NCBI RefSeq assembly: GCF_000373905.1
Contig: NZ_KB892705.1
Location: 1,116,001-1,180,000 of the forward strand
Origin: Mycobacterium sp. 155
GTDB taxonomy: Bacteria > Actinomycetota > Actinomycetes > Mycobacteriales > Mycobacteriaceae
DNA length: 64,000 bases
Direction: 5' to 3'
Numbering within the stretch: position 1 is the stretch's first letter; each line of letters begins with the position of its first letter. Positions 1 to 8,539 of the stretch are shown here, in pieces. The notes beneath the pieces are model-generated. The model was given only the letters and a program-made list of their open reading frames with translations, ran no database searches and was not told the DNA's origin. Position numbers and translations under genes: made by a program.

Positions 1-785
1 TGCTCGGGGCGGCGGCGATGGCGGTGAGTGTGGCCGGTGTACCGAACGATGCACGGGCCACGGTTGCGATGCTGGTGGTCGGCCTCGGTCTGGTCGGCTG
101 CTTCCTCGTGGTCGATCGGCGGGCCACGTCGGCGGTGTTGCCGCCCAGTGTTTTCGGACCTGGGCCACTCAAGTGGATCTACCTGACCCTGGGCGCGCTG
201 ATGGCCGCCACCATGGTCGATATGTACGTGCCGTTGTTCGGCCAGCGGCTGGCTCACCTGAGCCCGGTGGTGGCGGGATTCTTCGGGGCGGTGTTGTCGG
301 TCGGCTGGACGATCGGTGAGCTCGTCAGCGCGTCTGTCCGCAACGAGCGGGTGGTGGTCCGGGCGGTGGGGTTGGCGCCGCTGGTAGTTGGGGTCGGCTT
401 GGCGTCAGCGGCAGCGCTGGTCCGCGACGGGATGGCACCGGGGTTGGTGGCCGGATGGGCGGCGGCCTTGCTGATCGCGGGTATAGGCATCGGCGTGGCC
501 TGGCCGCATCTCTCAGCTTGGGCGATGAACAGCGTGAACGATCCAGCCGAGGGACCTGCCGCGGCCGCTGCGATCAACACGGTTCAGCTGATCTGCGGGG
601 CATTCGGTGCCGGGCTCGCCGGTATCGTGGTCAATCTGTCGAAGACCGGTGACGTGTCCGCTGCTCGGTATCTCTTCGGTGGTCTCGCCGTACTGGCCTC
701 GGTCGCGACGATCTCGTCGGTCCGTGCCGGGCGTCGGCATGCCGGTACTGTTCCGGGCCCGATTCGAGCTGATGGACTGCGGTGA
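1..785 (+). CDS. MFS transporter, C-terminal part (5' end outside window)
   Basis: The frame is open from the window edge, so only the C-terminal ~260 residues are present. They contain about six to seven hydrophobic segments separated by short charged loops, including a Gly/Ala-rich helix pair near the end (GAFGAGLAGIVVNL). This suits the second half of a 14-TM drug:proton antiporter of the major facilitator superfamily. In M. tuberculosis an MFS gene (Rv1634) sits immediately before the tRNA-Cys gene, and the same order is seen here, so orthology is likely. Role inferred: export of a small hydrophobic compound across the inner membrane. The ATG at 18 is internal, because the frame continues upstream. 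Substrate cannot be read from the sequence. Confidence 0.8.
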   Translation, partial: LGAAAMAVSVAGVPNDARATVAMLVVGLGLVGCFLVVDRRATSAVLPPSVFGPGPLKWIYLTLGALMAATMVDMYVPLFGQRLAHLSPVVAGFFGAVLSVGWTIGELVSASVRNERVVVRAVGLAPLVVGVGLASAAALVRDGMAPGLVAGWAAALLIAGIGIGVAWPHLSAWAMNSVNDPAEGPAAAAAINTVQLICGAFGAGLAGIVVNLSKTGDVSAARYLFGGLAVLASVATISSVRAGRRHAGTVPGPIRADGLR

Positions 786-897
786 CTCCGCTCCCGGACA
801 GAGTGAGCATCAGGCCGCTGGGGGAGACGAGCGTTAACGATCATCAAGATCGCAACGGTGGGCGCGCGGGGCGCCGGCTGGCACTGTGGTGATCAGT

Positions 898-968
898 GCG
901 GGTGTGGCTGAATGGCTAGGCACCGGCCTGCAAAGCCGTTAACGCGGGTTCGAATCCCGTCACTCGCT
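898..968 (+). tRNA. cysU: tRNA-Cys (GCA anticodon)
   Basis: The sequence folds as a cloverleaf. The 7-bp acceptor stem is 898-904 with 961-967 (one G-U pair), followed by discriminator U at 968. The T arm has the TTCGAAT loop flanked by GCGGG/CCCGT, and the anticodon loop CTGCAAA gives anticodon GCA for cysteine. CCA is not encoded. Length is 71 nt. The position between the MFS gene and the stress-protein region matches the cysU locus of M. tuberculosis. Confidence 0.95.
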
Positions 969-1056
969 CGCCCTGATCTTGACCCTGATGCGCAACCGGG
1001 TGTGCCTCGGTATGGGTTCGACTACCCGTCCGCGCCCCGACTAGTGTCGCGTGGTG

Positions 1057-3630
1057 ATGACGAGATCGTTGGAGCGACCGTGGGATGAGCGGTCGATGGA
1101 CATACCGGCCGATGTCCGGGTGCGCGGCGCCCGGGAACACAACCTCAAGAATGTCGATGTCGATGTTCCGCGGGACGCACTGGTGGTGTTCACCGGTGTG
1201 TCGGGGTCGGGTAAGTCGTCACTGGCCTTCGGCACGTTGTTCGCCGAGTCGCAACGCCGCTACCTGGAATCGGTGGCCCCGTACGCGCGGCGACTGATCG
1301 ACCAGGTGGGTGTTCCCGACGTCGATTCCATCGAGGGGATGCCGCCCGCGGTGGCCCTGCAGCAGCAGCGTGGTGCCGGCAGCGCACGGTCGTCGGTGGG
1401 CAGTGTGACGACCCTGTCGAGCCTCGTGCGCATGCTCTACTCGCGTGCCGGGCACTACCCGGCTGACCAGCCCATGCTGTTCGCGGAGGATTTCTCCCCG
1501 AACACTGTGCCGGGCGCGTGCCCGGCGTGTCACGGTATCGGCCGGGTGTACGAGGTGCCCGAGGAACTCATGGTGCCCGATCCGTCGCTGACGATCCGCG
1601 ACCGGGCTATCGCGTCGTGGCCCGCGGCGTGGCACGGGCAGAACCTGCGCGAGATCCTGGTGTCTCTGGGCTACGACGTCGACACGCCGTGGAAGGACCT
1701 GCCGAAGAAGGATCGGGACTGGATCCTCTACACCGACGAACGGCCGACCGCGCCGGTATATGCGGGGTTCACGCCGGCGCAGACGCGTCGGGCCCTGGCG
1801 ATGGATATGGAGCCCAGTTATCAGGGCACCTTCACCGGCGCGCGGCGCTACGTTCTGGACACTTTCGCCAATACCAAGAGCGCGCAGATGAAGAAGCGCG
1901 TTTCCCAGTTCGTCCGCGGCGCGGTCTGTTCGATGTGTGACGGCAAACTGCTCAAGCCCGAGGCGTTGTCGGTCACTTTCGAGGGATTCGACATCGCCGA
2001 ACTATCCGGCCTCTCCCTGATTCGACTTGCGGAGTTGTTGGAACCCGTGGCCGCCGGTGAGCCGGCGCACCACGCGGATTCCGATATTTCCATCGAAAAA
2101 CGTGCCGCTGCTGGACGTTTGGCGGCCGAACTGCTTGAACGGCTGCACCCGATCATGGATCTGGGCCTGGGCTACCTGTCGCTGGACCGCAGCACCCCGA
2201 CGCTGTCGTCGGGTGAGCTGCAGCGGCTGCGCCTGGCAACCCAGCTGTCGTCACAGCTGTTCGGCGTGGTGTACGTGCTCGACGAGCCGTCGGCCGGGCT
2301 GCACCCTCGCGATCGGGACGCGCTGCTGGGCATTTTGCAGGGGCTGAAGCGACGCGGTAACAGTGTCTTCCTCGTCGAGCACTCGCTCGACATCATCGGC
2401 GCCGCAGACTGGTTGGTCGACATCGGACCCGGCGCCGGCGAGCGTGGCGGCCAGATCCTCTACAGCGGCCAGCCGGAAGGTCTGCAGCAAGTGGAAGAAT
2501 CCTCCACGCGCCGTTATCTTTTCGGTCTGACGAAGCCGGTGTTGCGCACCCCGCGGGACCCTGGCGGCTGGCTGCGGTTGGAACATGTGAGCCGCAACAA
2601 CCTTCACGACGTGTCGGTGTCGTTCCCTCTGAAATGTTTGACCGCGGTCACCGGAATCTCGGGCGCGGGGAAATCGAGCTTGGTGAGTCAGGCGCTGCCG
2701 ACGTTGGTCGCCGAGTACCTGGGCGCCCCCGTGACCGGTGCGACCGACGACACGTCCGATGACGACGACCTGCTGCTGGCAGGCGATTCCGCACCGGTTG
2801 ACGGCAAGATCATTGGCGACATCGGCGGGTTGCGGCGCGTGGTGTGCATCGACCAGAAGCCCATCGGCCGCACGCCCCGCTCCAATGTCGCCACCTACAC
2901 CGGCATGTTCGACCACATCCGTCGTCGTTTCGCCGAGACCCCGGAATCGCGGCGCCGCGGCTATAAGGCCGGGCGGTTCTCGTTCAATGTCGTGTCGGGG
3001 CGTTGCCCGACGTGTGAGGGTGAAGGGTGGGTGATGGTCGAGTTGCTGTTCCTGCCCAGCGTCTACACCCCCTGCTCGGACTGCGATGGAACTCGTTACA
3101 AGGCAAGCACATTGGAGATCACCTGGCGCGATCGCAACATCGCGGAGATCCTGCAGATGGGTGTTGAGCAAGCGCGCGAGTTCTTCGACGGCGAAACCGA
3201 GATACTGCGCTCGCTGACGGTGCTGTGTGACGTCGGGCTGGGCTACCTGCGGCTGGGGCAGCCCGCGACCGAGCTGTCCGGCGGCGAAGCTCAGCGCGTC
3301 AAGCTCGCCACCGAGTTGCAACGAGCGCACCGCGGGGACGCGCTTTACCTGCTCGACGAACCTTCGGCGGGATTGCATCCCGCAGACACCGACCGACTGA
3401 TGGTGCACTTGCAGAAGCTGGTGGACGCGGGCAACACGGTGGTGGTCGTCGAACTCGACATGCGTGTCGTCGCGCAGGCCGATTACGTCATCGATCTCGG
3501 TCCAGGCGCCGGAGGGGACGGAGGTCGTGTCGTCGCGACCGGCACACCAGCGGAGGCGTCGACTCATTCCGACAGCGTCAGTGCCCCTTACCTCGCTGAC
3601 GCCCTGAAGCTGGCGGCGAGCCCGTCCTGA
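1057..3630 (+). CDS. UvrA2-type ABC ATPase lacking the UvrB-binding domain
   Basis: This is a UvrA paralogue of about 857 residues with two ABC modules. Walker A motifs are GVSGSGKSS and GISGAGKSS; signature motifs are [11 protein letters not shown] and [11 protein letters not shown]. Zinc-finger cysteines remain in [23 protein letters not shown] and CSDCDG. Compared with the canonical uvrA at 15950-18844 it runs straight from [11 protein letters not shown] to the CPACHGIG finger, missing roughly 110 residues that form the UvrB-binding domain. That is the architecture of UvrA2 proteins, linked in other bacteria to DNA-damage tolerance or resistance to DNA-binding drugs. Start is uncertain: ATG 1057, GTG 1051/1054 or ATG 1096. 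A TAGTGT -10-like hexamer at 1042-1047 would allow leaderless starts near 1054. M. tuberculosis has no gene here, so it is probably accessory. Confidence 0.85.
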   Translation: MTRSLERPWDERSMDIPADVRVRGAREHNLKNVDVDVPRDALVVFTGVSGSGKSSLAFGTLFAESQRRYLESVAPYARRLIDQVGVPDVDSIEGMPPAVALQQQRGAGSARSSVGSVTTLSSLVRMLYSRAGHYPADQPMLFAEDFSPNTVPGACPACHGIGRVYEVPEELMVPDPSLTIRDRAIASWPAAWHGQNLREILVSLGYDVDTPWKDLPKKDRDWILYTDERPTAPVYAGFTPAQTRRALAMDMEPSYQGTFTGARRYVLDTFANTKSAQMKKRVSQFVRGAVCSMCDGKLLKPEALSVTFEGFDIAELSGLSLIRLAELLEPVAAGEPAHHADSDISIEKRAAAGRLAAELLERLHPIMDLGLGYLSLDRSTPTLSSGELQRLRLATQLSSQLFGVVYVLDEPSAGLHPRDRDALLGILQGLKRRGNSVFLVEHSLDIIGAADWLVDIGPGAGERGGQILYSGQPEGLQQVEESSTRRYLFGLTKPVLRTPRDPGGWLRLEHVSRNNLHDVSVSFPLKCLTAVTGISGAGKSSLVSQALPTLVAEYLGAPVTGATDDTSDDDDLLLAGDSAPVDGKIIGDIGGLRRVVCIDQKPIGRTPRSNVATYTGMFDHIRRRFAETPESRRRGYKAGRFSFNVVSGRCPTCEGEGWVMVELLFLPSVYTPCSDCDGTRYKASTLEITWRDRNIAEILQMGVEQAREFFDGETEILRSLTVLCDVGLGYLRLGQPATELSGGEAQRVKLATELQRAHRGDALYLLDEPSAGLHPADTDRLMVHLQKLVDAGNTVVVVELDMRVVAQADYVIDLGPGAGGDGGRVVATGTPAEASTHSDSVSAPYLADALKLAASPS

Positions 3631-3991
3631 CCCGCGCGAGTCGTCTTTGAACGAACCGGAATATGTTGGTGCCGAATGGTATTCACGAGCGTGGGTTCGC
3701 CGACTGTCGCCAAATCGACTGGTGGATAACAGGTCTAGCGTCGGCGGTGAGCTGGGCCATGAAATGGGTCCGGCCGGGCGTCGGCAACGTGGGAACCACG
3801 CACGTCGGGCAGGTCACGGTTGCTGCCAATTCGACCGTCGGGGCGGTTACCATCGATCACGGTAGACGCCAGCGGTCGAAAAGCCCCGTTGTTTTGCCGG
3901 TTGTGCGTGCGGGTCGTGAATCGCGCTCGTGCTCAGCGGGCCACGGGTTACTGTCGCGGATGGTGTTGCAACGGACACTGGGAGGGTATGG
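3631..3991. other. Intergenic stretch without a supported gene
   Basis: These 361 bases separate the uvrA2-type gene from the stress-protein gene. Short open frames cross it, but none has a convincing start, ribosome-binding site or recognisable product. It presumably carries the promoter of the downstream gene; no clear -35/-10 pair was found. Confidence 0.6.
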
Positions 3992-4435
3992 ATGAGCGCC
4001 TATCGCACCGTGGTGGTCGGTACGGACGGATCCGATTCGTCGCTGCGTGCCGTCGACCGCGCCGGTCAGATTGCCGCCGGGGCGAACGCCAAGCTGATTG
4101 TGGCGACCGCGTACTTCCCGCAGAGCGAGGACCAGCGGGCCGCCGACGTTCTCAAGGACGAGGGCTACCAAGCGGCCGGCAATGCGCCGATATACGCAAT
4201 CCTGCGGGAGGCGACCGACCGTGCCAAGGCCGCTGGCGCCACCGACGTCGAGGAGCGCCCGGTCGTCGGCGCCCCGGTGGACGCGCTGGTCGAGCTGGCC
4301 GAAGACGTCAAGGCCGATCTGCTGGTGGTCGGGAATGTGGGCCTGAGCACGATCGCCGGTCGGCTACTCGGCTCGGTGCCGGCGAATGTGGCGCGTCGGT
4401 CCAAGACTGACGTGCTGATCGTCCACACGAGCTAG
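3992..4435 (+). CDS. Universal stress protein, TB15.3 (Rv1636) type
   Basis: This 147-residue single-domain USP starts with the VVVGTDGSDSS strand-loop (residues ~7-17). It ends with the nucleotide-binding signature G-x2-G-x9-G-S, seen as GNVGLSTIAGRLLGSV followed by DVLIVHTS. That signature indicates an ATP- or cAMP-binding cytosolic UspA fold. Length matches TB15.3 of M. tuberculosis (146 aa), which lies in the same order (tRNA-Cys, usp, MBL hydrolase, uvrA). Start ATG 3992 is set by the GGAGGG at 3981-3986; the open frame extends further upstream but without a ribosome-binding site. Mycobacterial relatives bind cAMP, so a role in sequestering or sensing cyclic nucleotide is an inference from the family. 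Confidence 0.9.
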   Translation: MSAYRTVVVGTDGSDSSLRAVDRAGQIAAGANAKLIVATAYFPQSEDQRAADVLKDEGYQAAGNAPIYAILREATDRAKAAGATDVEERPVVGAPVDALVELAEDVKADLLVVGNVGLSTIAGRLLGSVPANVARRSKTDVLIVHTS

Positions 4436-4439
4436 CTGC

Positions 4440-4622
4440 TCACCAGCCGCGCTCGCGCCACTCGGACAGGTGGGGCCGCTCGGCGCCCAGCGTGGTGTCG
4501 TCGCCGTGTCCGGGATAGACAACCGTGTTGTCGTCGTAGACGTCGAAGACCTTGCTCGTCACGTCACCCAGCAAGGTTTCGAAATCGCCGGGTCGCCGGG
4601 TTTTGCCGACCCCGCCCGGAAA
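4440..4622 (-). pseudogene. Displaced 3' end of the MBL-hydrolase gene (host remnant left of the satellite)
   Basis: The reverse strand reads FPGGVGK... to ...YPGHGDDTTLGAERPH and ends RERGW-stop. This is the last ~60 codons of a metallo-beta-lactamase-fold hydrolase, with no start codon or N-terminal part attached. The rest of the gene lies 10.7 kb away at 15376-15876, where a different 60-codon C-terminus of identical length (37/60 residues identical by hand alignment) replaces this one. The break falls exactly at the shared FPGG codons, the attachment core. I interpret this as the original host 3' end, stranded by integration and now untranslated. Confidence 0.88.
4612..4622. other. attL: attL core (11-bp direct repeat)
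   Basis: The sequence CCGCCCGGAAA recurs at 15365-15375. On the coding (reverse) strand it encodes the F-P-G-G junction shared by the stranded host fragment and the intact MBL gene. Sequence to the left is host gene and to the right is element. ACGG follows to the right and CCGT precedes the right-hand copy, a weak dyad in the reconstructed attP. Confidence 0.8.
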
Positions 4623-4640
4623 CACGGTAGGTTAGAAACT

Positions 4641-6089
4641 GTGAATACGTCAACAGGTGGTGGTGGTGCGCGTGTCGCCCTGTACGCGCGCATCTCGCAG
4701 GACACCACCGGCCAGGCAGTGGGTGTCGCCGACCAGCTCGACAACGCCCGCACGTTCGCAGCTGCGCGCGGCTACAGCGTCATCGCCGAAGAGTCCGACA
4801 ATGACATCTCGGCATTCCGTGGCGCTGACCGGCCCGGGTACCAGAGGGTCCTGGGACTGGCCCGCGATCGCAAGATCGACCGGGTAATCGTCTACCACCT
4901 CACCCGCATGACCCGGAACCGGCGCGAGCGGGCCGAATTCATCGACGCATTCCACGCCTGCAAGGTTGACGTCTCCGAAGCCCAGGGAGGCGACTACGAC
5001 CTGTCGACCGCGGCTGGTCGGACGTGGGTAGACATTCAGGGCGCGCTTGCGACGTGGGAGTCGGAGATCAAATCTGAACGCATCGTGGCAGCGGCGGCCC
5101 GGCGAGCCCGGTCCGGCCGGCCGGCCGGGGATCTCGGCTATGGGTGGCTCAAGGACGGCGTCGGGTCGTCGGCGACCTGGACCGAGCACCCGCGCGAGGC
5201 CGCGGTAGTCCGCGAGATCGTAGACCGGCTGCTCGCCGGTGAGTCACTGGTCGGGGTGACCGAATCCCTCAACCAGCGAGGGGAGCCGGCCCCGAAGTCG
5301 GCGCGCTGGGGTAAGACCTCGGTGAAGAAACTTGCGCTGCGTGACTCGAATATCGCGCAGCGGGTGCACCACCGCGGCCAGCCGGACGAGGAACGGTTCG
5401 GCGGCTGCTGGCCGCCCCTGGTGGACCGTGTCAAGCATGAGAAGGTCGTGGCGTTGTTGACGGCGCCGGAACGGCAGACCAACGGTGCCAAGCGGCCTGG
5501 ATTGCGGAAGCACCTGCTGTCGTGGGGGATCGGCGAGTGCGGGGTGTGTGGTGGGAGGCTGCGCGCAGTCACGGTCCGGGGGAGCCGAGGCCGGCCGCTG
5601 GATCTGTACGTGTGCGATGCGAAGTCGGGCTGTGTCGGCCGGTCCGAACCAGCCGTCGACAATCTGGTGAAAGAGGTTGTCATACACCGGATGTCGAAGC
5701 CCGATGCGATGACGTGGCTGCTCGGCGATGACGACGAAGCCCGACATTGGTCTGAGCGTGCCGCCGAGCTCGGCCGGCGCCTGGCTGAGGCGGCCGACAC
5801 GTTCGCCGATGGTGGCATCACCGGCGAACAGTTGCGCCGCATCACGGCGCGGCTACAGCCCGAACTCGAAGACGCCGAGCGACGTCGCGCGCAGTCGATC
5901 GTTTCGCTCGACATCGACGCGATACGCCCGCTGTCCGGGCCCGCCGCACGCGAGAGCTGGGACGCGATGACAGTGGCCCAACGCCGCGCGGTGCTCGAAG
6001 CGTTGGGGGTGCGGGTCGTCATCAACCCCACTCGGCGCGGCCCTGGATTCAACCCTGAAGACATCGAAATACGTTGGAGGGCAACGTGA
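4641..6089 (+). CDS. int: Large serine recombinase (satellite integrase)
   Basis: This ~482-residue protein has a resolvase domain with the catalytic serine in YARISQD (Ser19), then a recombinase domain. A zinc ribbon follows (Cys300 and Cys303 in CGVCGG; Cys325 and Cys331 in YVCDAKSGC), then a charged coiled-coil-like segment around 370-430. It catalyses integration between attP and attB through a double-strand break with a 2-bp crossover. It is the first gene inside attL, as in phiRv1. The GTG at 4641 is preferred because VNTSTGGGG leads directly into the domain; upstream in-frame codons belong to the host fragment on the opposite strand. No strong Shine-Dalgarno precedes it. The attachment arm therefore overlaps its 5' region, and its upstream sequence differs between integrated and circular forms. 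Confidence 0.95.
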   Translation: MNTSTGGGGARVALYARISQDTTGQAVGVADQLDNARTFAAARGYSVIAEESDNDISAFRGADRPGYQRVLGLARDRKIDRVIVYHLTRMTRNRRERAEFIDAFHACKVDVSEAQGGDYDLSTAAGRTWVDIQGALATWESEIKSERIVAAAARRARSGRPAGDLGYGWLKDGVGSSATWTEHPREAAVVREIVDRLLAGESLVGVTESLNQRGEPAPKSARWGKTSVKKLALRDSNIAQRVHHRGQPDEERFGGCWPPLVDRVKHEKVVALLTAPERQTNGAKRPGLRKHLLSWGIGECGVCGGRLRAVTVRGSRGRPLDLYVCDAKSGCVGRSEPAVDNLVKEVVIHRMSKPDAMTWLLGDDDEARHWSERAAELGRRLAEAADTFADGGITGEQLRRITARLQPELEDAERRRAQSIVSLDIDAIRPLSGPAARESWDAMTVAQRRAVLEALGVRVVINPTRRGPGFNPEDIEIRWRAT

Positions 6090-6484
6090 CCAGGAACCGG
6101 CCGAAGCGTCGACCCGCTGCACGTCGACAACGACAACACCGCGAGGGCGAGATTGCTGTTGTGTGCGACGACCTGACCCACCCCGTGCCGCCCATCGCTA
6201 CTTGCACACCTGGGGGTGACGGCCATTGGGACATCAGCGGCACGGGCGTGACGCCCACCGGACTCCTGGACGATCGAGTACCCGATATGCAGCTCACCAC
6301 CCCCAGAAGGGCCGTGGGTGGCGAGTTCCGGTGGGTGTACACCCTAGAGTGTCGGCTGTGCCGAAAGCCAGTTCCGGCGCGGCAAGAGAAGTTGTTCGCA
6401 GCCCTGGGCGATATTGCCAAGCTCGGCGGCTCATACGAGCTGCTGTCCGATCTGGCTGCTAGGCTTGACCGCATCTCGCCATAG
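6086..6484 (+). CDS. Hypothetical satellite protein with CxxC motif
   Basis: The predicted protein has about 132 residues, starting at GTG 6086, which overlaps the integrase stop codon (GTGA). GGAGGG at 6077-6082 is a good ribosome-binding site just upstream. The N-terminus is strongly basic (RNRPKRRPAARRQRQ), suggesting nucleic-acid contact. A central segment carries CRLCRK, possibly half of a zinc site. I do not recognise a family. Translational coupling to the integrase suggests it is expressed with it. A recombination-directionality or regulatory role is conceivable but unsupported. Confidence 0.7.
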   Translation: MTRNRPKRRPAARRQRQHREGEIAVVCDDLTHPVPPIATCTPGGDGHWDISGTGVTPTGLLDDRVPDMQLTTPRRAVGGEFRWVYTLECRLCRKPVPARQEKLFAALGDIAKLGGSYELLSDLAARLDRISP

Positions 6485-6599
6485 TGAGCGTGTCGCCGTA
6501 GCGTCATCGGCCCCGCTGCTGGGACGTGGGTCAATCCGCAGCACGAAGTAGGCCCCACCGGGCGTCAACCCTGTTTGACATGCCCGAAAGAGGCTCAAC

Positions 6600-6845
6600 A
6601 TGGCCGGCACGTCCGGATCTATCGCCCATCACCGCGCCAGAGTCGCAGCACTGACCCGTGCCTGCCGCAACGGCGAACGTCCACAGGCCGACCTCGATGA
6701 GGCCCGCCGCGCGATGGCCGAGGCACAGATCGAGCAGTACGTGCGGCGGGTCGTCGCCGAGGCGCCGCCGCTCACCGACGCTCAGCGGGAACGGCTCGCA
6801 GACCTGTTCCGTGCCGGCCGCAGCGGTGGTGGCGGTGCCGCGTGA
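6600..6845 (+). CDS. Small hypothetical satellite protein
   Basis: This 81-residue protein starts at ATG 6600, with a short AGAGG tract at 6589-6593 as possible ribosome-binding site. It is highly charged and predicted helical (RARVAALTRACRNGER, DEARRAMAEAQIEQY), with a Gly-rich tail. Its stop overlaps the next start at 6842 (GTGA), so it heads a coupled run of genes reaching 8934. A TTGACA hexamer at 6575-6580 could be part of a promoter, but no matching -10 is obvious. Small helical proteins occur at this place in phiRv1-type islands. Function unknown. Confidence 0.7.
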   Translation: MAGTSGSIAHHRARVAALTRACRNGERPQADLDEARRAMAEAQIEQYVRRVVAEAPPLTDAQRERLADLFRAGRSGGGGAA

Positions 6846-7102
6846 GCCACGAATGCGAAAGGCCGGCCCCGCAGCCACGAGACCGGCCCTCAACAGCTCA
6901 CCGCGGCGCCCACAGTATCAGTCAACCGCCCGACTCGCCGCAGCTCATCGTGGCGCCCAACGCATCCCGGCCCGGCCTCGTCGTGTGCGCGATCGGGTCT
7001 GGCACCGATCCATACTCGATCACGCCCGAGCTTGCGGAAGAGCTGGCGGAGAGCCTGCTCGCCGCCGCGGTCGCAGCTCGGCGCGCGAGTGGTGCGCGAT
7101 GA
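6842..7102 (+). CDS. Small hypothetical satellite protein
   Basis: The product has 86 residues, from GTG 6842 overlapping the previous stop, with its own stop overlapping ATG 7099. The N-terminal half is His/Pro-rich with no motif; the C-terminal half is Ala/Leu-rich and probably helical (ELAEELAESLLAAAVAARR). No family recognised. The position between integrase and the replication-type gene is where phiRv1 keeps its excision factor, but there is no sequence evidence for that role here. Confidence 0.65.
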   Translation: MSHECERPAPQPRDRPSTAHRGAHSISQPPDSPQLIVAPNASRPGLVVCAIGSGTDPYSITPELAEELAESLLAAAVAARRASGAR

Positions 7103-8100
7103 GTGTCGTACGACCGGAGTTTCTGCGGGTGATGCCCGCCGACATCGGCCGCGTCGGATTCGACGGCGCCGCCATCCTGGCGCTGGTCCGATACGTGACC
7201 GGGCTCCCAGGTGAGACCAACGGCCGCAAGACGGTCGATGGCGAAATATGGTGGCGCGCAACGCGCGACGACATCGGCGAAGCGCTCGGCGGTGTGCATC
7301 ACAAGTCGGTCGGGCGAGTGCTGCGCAACCTGAAAGACGCAGGCGAGCTACTGGCGATGACACCGGCGGACACGTTCTACGGTGACCGGGCGCAGGCATA
7401 TCGAGTCCCCGACCAACCGCTGGCCGAATCGGCCGACGAAAATGGCTCTGACCTGCCATCGGACGAAAGTGGCCCACCGAGCGGACGAAAATGTCCGCTG
7501 CCATCGGACGAAAGTGGCCCAGCAGCTGGGACGAATCCGTCCGATCTTCCTACTGTTGGAGAACTAAGAAGACACTCCGTGGGGGAGAACGGCGCGGGTC
7601 TGGCCGAGCGTGAACCGCTCGACGTGGAGGCCATGCCCGACCCGGGCAACGCCCCCACCGCCAAGGAATTTCGATCCGAAGAACCACCGCCCGCCGGGCA
7701 GCTGGCCCCGATGGGCGACGACGGCCAGGACGACGGGCCCGTGTTCGACGGGGAGGTTGTCGAGCCCTTGTCCGATCCCGAGCCGCCCCTCGAATGCCAA
7801 ACCCACCGGCGCTGGGCCATCGACAGGAAACGTCCCAGTTGCCACACCTGCGGCAATGTCCGGCGCGCCAACCAGGCCGCCCATGACGAGTGGCGGATGC
7901 GCCAGCTCCGCAGCCAGTTCGGTGCCGACGTCGCCGCCGAGGCCGCTCGCGATCGCGAACACCGCGCGGCCGAGCTCCAACGCCGCCGCGACTGCCCCGA
8001 CTGCGACGACGCGGGCTGGCTGCTCGGCGACGACGGGCTACCGACCGACGACGCAATCCGATGCACACACCCACACCTCGCGGGAAGGCAGGCAGGCTGA
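7099..8100 (+). CDS. Putative replication initiator with N-terminal winged helix and internal iterons
   Basis: The protein has ~333 residues. Residues ~1-110 look like a winged-helix DNA-binding domain (IWWRATRDDIGEALGGVHHKS, then RVLRNLKDAGELL), similar to domains in phage replication initiators. Residues ~112-150 form a low-complexity acidic linker whose DNA carries four to five copies of a ~12-bp repeat (7435-7542). The C-terminal part carries CHTCGNVRR and CPDCDDAGW, likely zinc-binding. Start ATG 7099 overlaps the preceding stop (ATGA). A DNA-binding domain followed by iterons inside the gene is the layout of lambda O. Replication initiation is inferred from that layout, not from a recognised family. 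Alternative: a transcriptional regulator with clustered operators. Confidence 0.7.
   Translation: MSVVRPEFLRVMPADIGRVGFDGAAILALVRYVTGLPGETNGRKTVDGEIWWRATRDDIGEALGGVHHKSVGRVLRNLKDAGELLAMTPADTFYGDRAQAYRVPDQPLAESADENGSDLPSDESGPPSGRKCPLPSDESGPAAGTNPSDLPTVGELRRHSVGENGAGLAEREPLDVEAMPDPGNAPTAKEFRSEEPPPAGQLAPMGDDGQDDGPVFDGEVVEPLSDPEPPLECQTHRRWAIDRKRPSCHTCGNVRRANQAAHDEWRMRQLRSQFGADVAAEAARDREHRAAELQRRRDCPDCDDAGWLLGDDGLPTDDAIRCTHPHLAGRQAG
7435..7542. repeat. Iteron-like repeats inside the putative replication gene
   Basis: The core GACGAAARTGKC occurs at 7435-7446, 7462-7473, 7484-7495 and 7507-7518, with a degenerate copy from 7530. Spacings are 27, 22, 23 and 23 bp, about two helical turns. Copy 3 is in a different reading frame from copies 1, 2 and 4, so the conserved unit is DNA and not peptide. 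A 24-bp block (7453-7476) recurs exactly at 7498-7521. A relatively A-rich stretch follows (7557-7575). Confidence 0.7.
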
Positions 8101-8276
8101 TGTGGGACGAGCCCGACGAGCCAGTCCAACTGGAACTTCTCGAACTCTGCGATTGCTGCGGGCAGATTTTCGACGGCAGGGCACACAAGGCCTGCGACCA
8201 GGCTTGGAAGGTCTGGCTCCGCGCCGACAACTGGGACTTGTGGCGCGATGAACCGCGCAGACGGGACGCGCTGTGA
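8100..8276 (+). CDS. Small Cys-containing satellite protein
   Basis: This 58-residue protein starts at ATG 8100, overlapping the previous stop codon, and its stop overlaps GTG 8273. It carries CDCCGQIF followed by HKACDQAW, a four-Cys/His arrangement suggestive of a small zinc-binding fold, and has an acidic N-terminus (MWDEPDEP). Function unknown. The coupled start and stop support that it is translated. Confidence 0.65.
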   Translation: MWDEPDEPVQLELLELCDCCGQIFDGRAHKACDQAWKVWLRADNWDLWRDEPRRRDAL

Positions 8277-8539
8277 CCGGCCGGCCGGTGCCCGAGGCGT
8301 ACCGCGACGCGATCGACCGACCGTGTCCGACATGTGCTGCTGAGCCCAGCGAGTACTGCCTCACCGAGGACGACCGGTACGGGCCCGCGCGGGTGCGCCG
8401 CGTGCCGTGTGTCCGTCGATGCCCGCCAGGCCGTCCGGAACCGGAACCTCCGACCAGCAGTCCGCCTGCGGCCAGATCGTTCTCCGAGCCGCTGCACCAA
8501 CCCGACGCCACCGCAACGAGACAGGAGACCTTCCGATGA
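8273..8539 (+). CDS. Small zinc-finger-like phage protein
   Basis: The product has 88 residues from GTG 8273 (GTGA overlap). The N-terminal half contains CPTCAAEPSEYC, a pattern common in small mycobacteriophage zinc-finger proteins, and further cysteines in VPCVRRC. The C-terminal half is Pro/Ser-rich and looks disordered. It overlaps the next start at 8536. Possible nucleic-acid-binding accessory; function not known. Confidence 0.65.
   Translation: MTGRPVPEAYRDAIDRPCPTCAAEPSEYCLTEDDRYGPARVRRVPCVRRCPPGRPEPEPPTSSPPAARSFSEPLHQPDATATRQETFR

Noticed and set aside
898..968. tRNA-Cys as the satellite's attachment site
   Set aside because: No repeated tRNA 3' end elsewhere in the window; the direct repeat and the split MBL gene put the ends at 4612 and 15375.
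2251..3567. Long reverse-strand frame (438 codons) opposite the uvrA2-type gene
   Set aside because: High-GC shadow of a clear ABC ATPase; composition and motifs belong to the forward strand.
3647..4000. Overlapping small frames between the uvrA2-type gene and the stress protein
   Set aside because: No ribosome-binding sites, no family similarity that I can see, mutually overlapping.
4470..4640. N-terminal extension of the serine integrase from 4470
   Set aside because: It would translate the antisense of the stranded MBL fragment; the resolvase domain begins right after GTG 4641.
7435..7542. CRISPR-like array
   Set aside because: Repeat core is only ~12 bp, spacers are 10-15 bp and part of a coding frame; no cas genes anywhere in the window.
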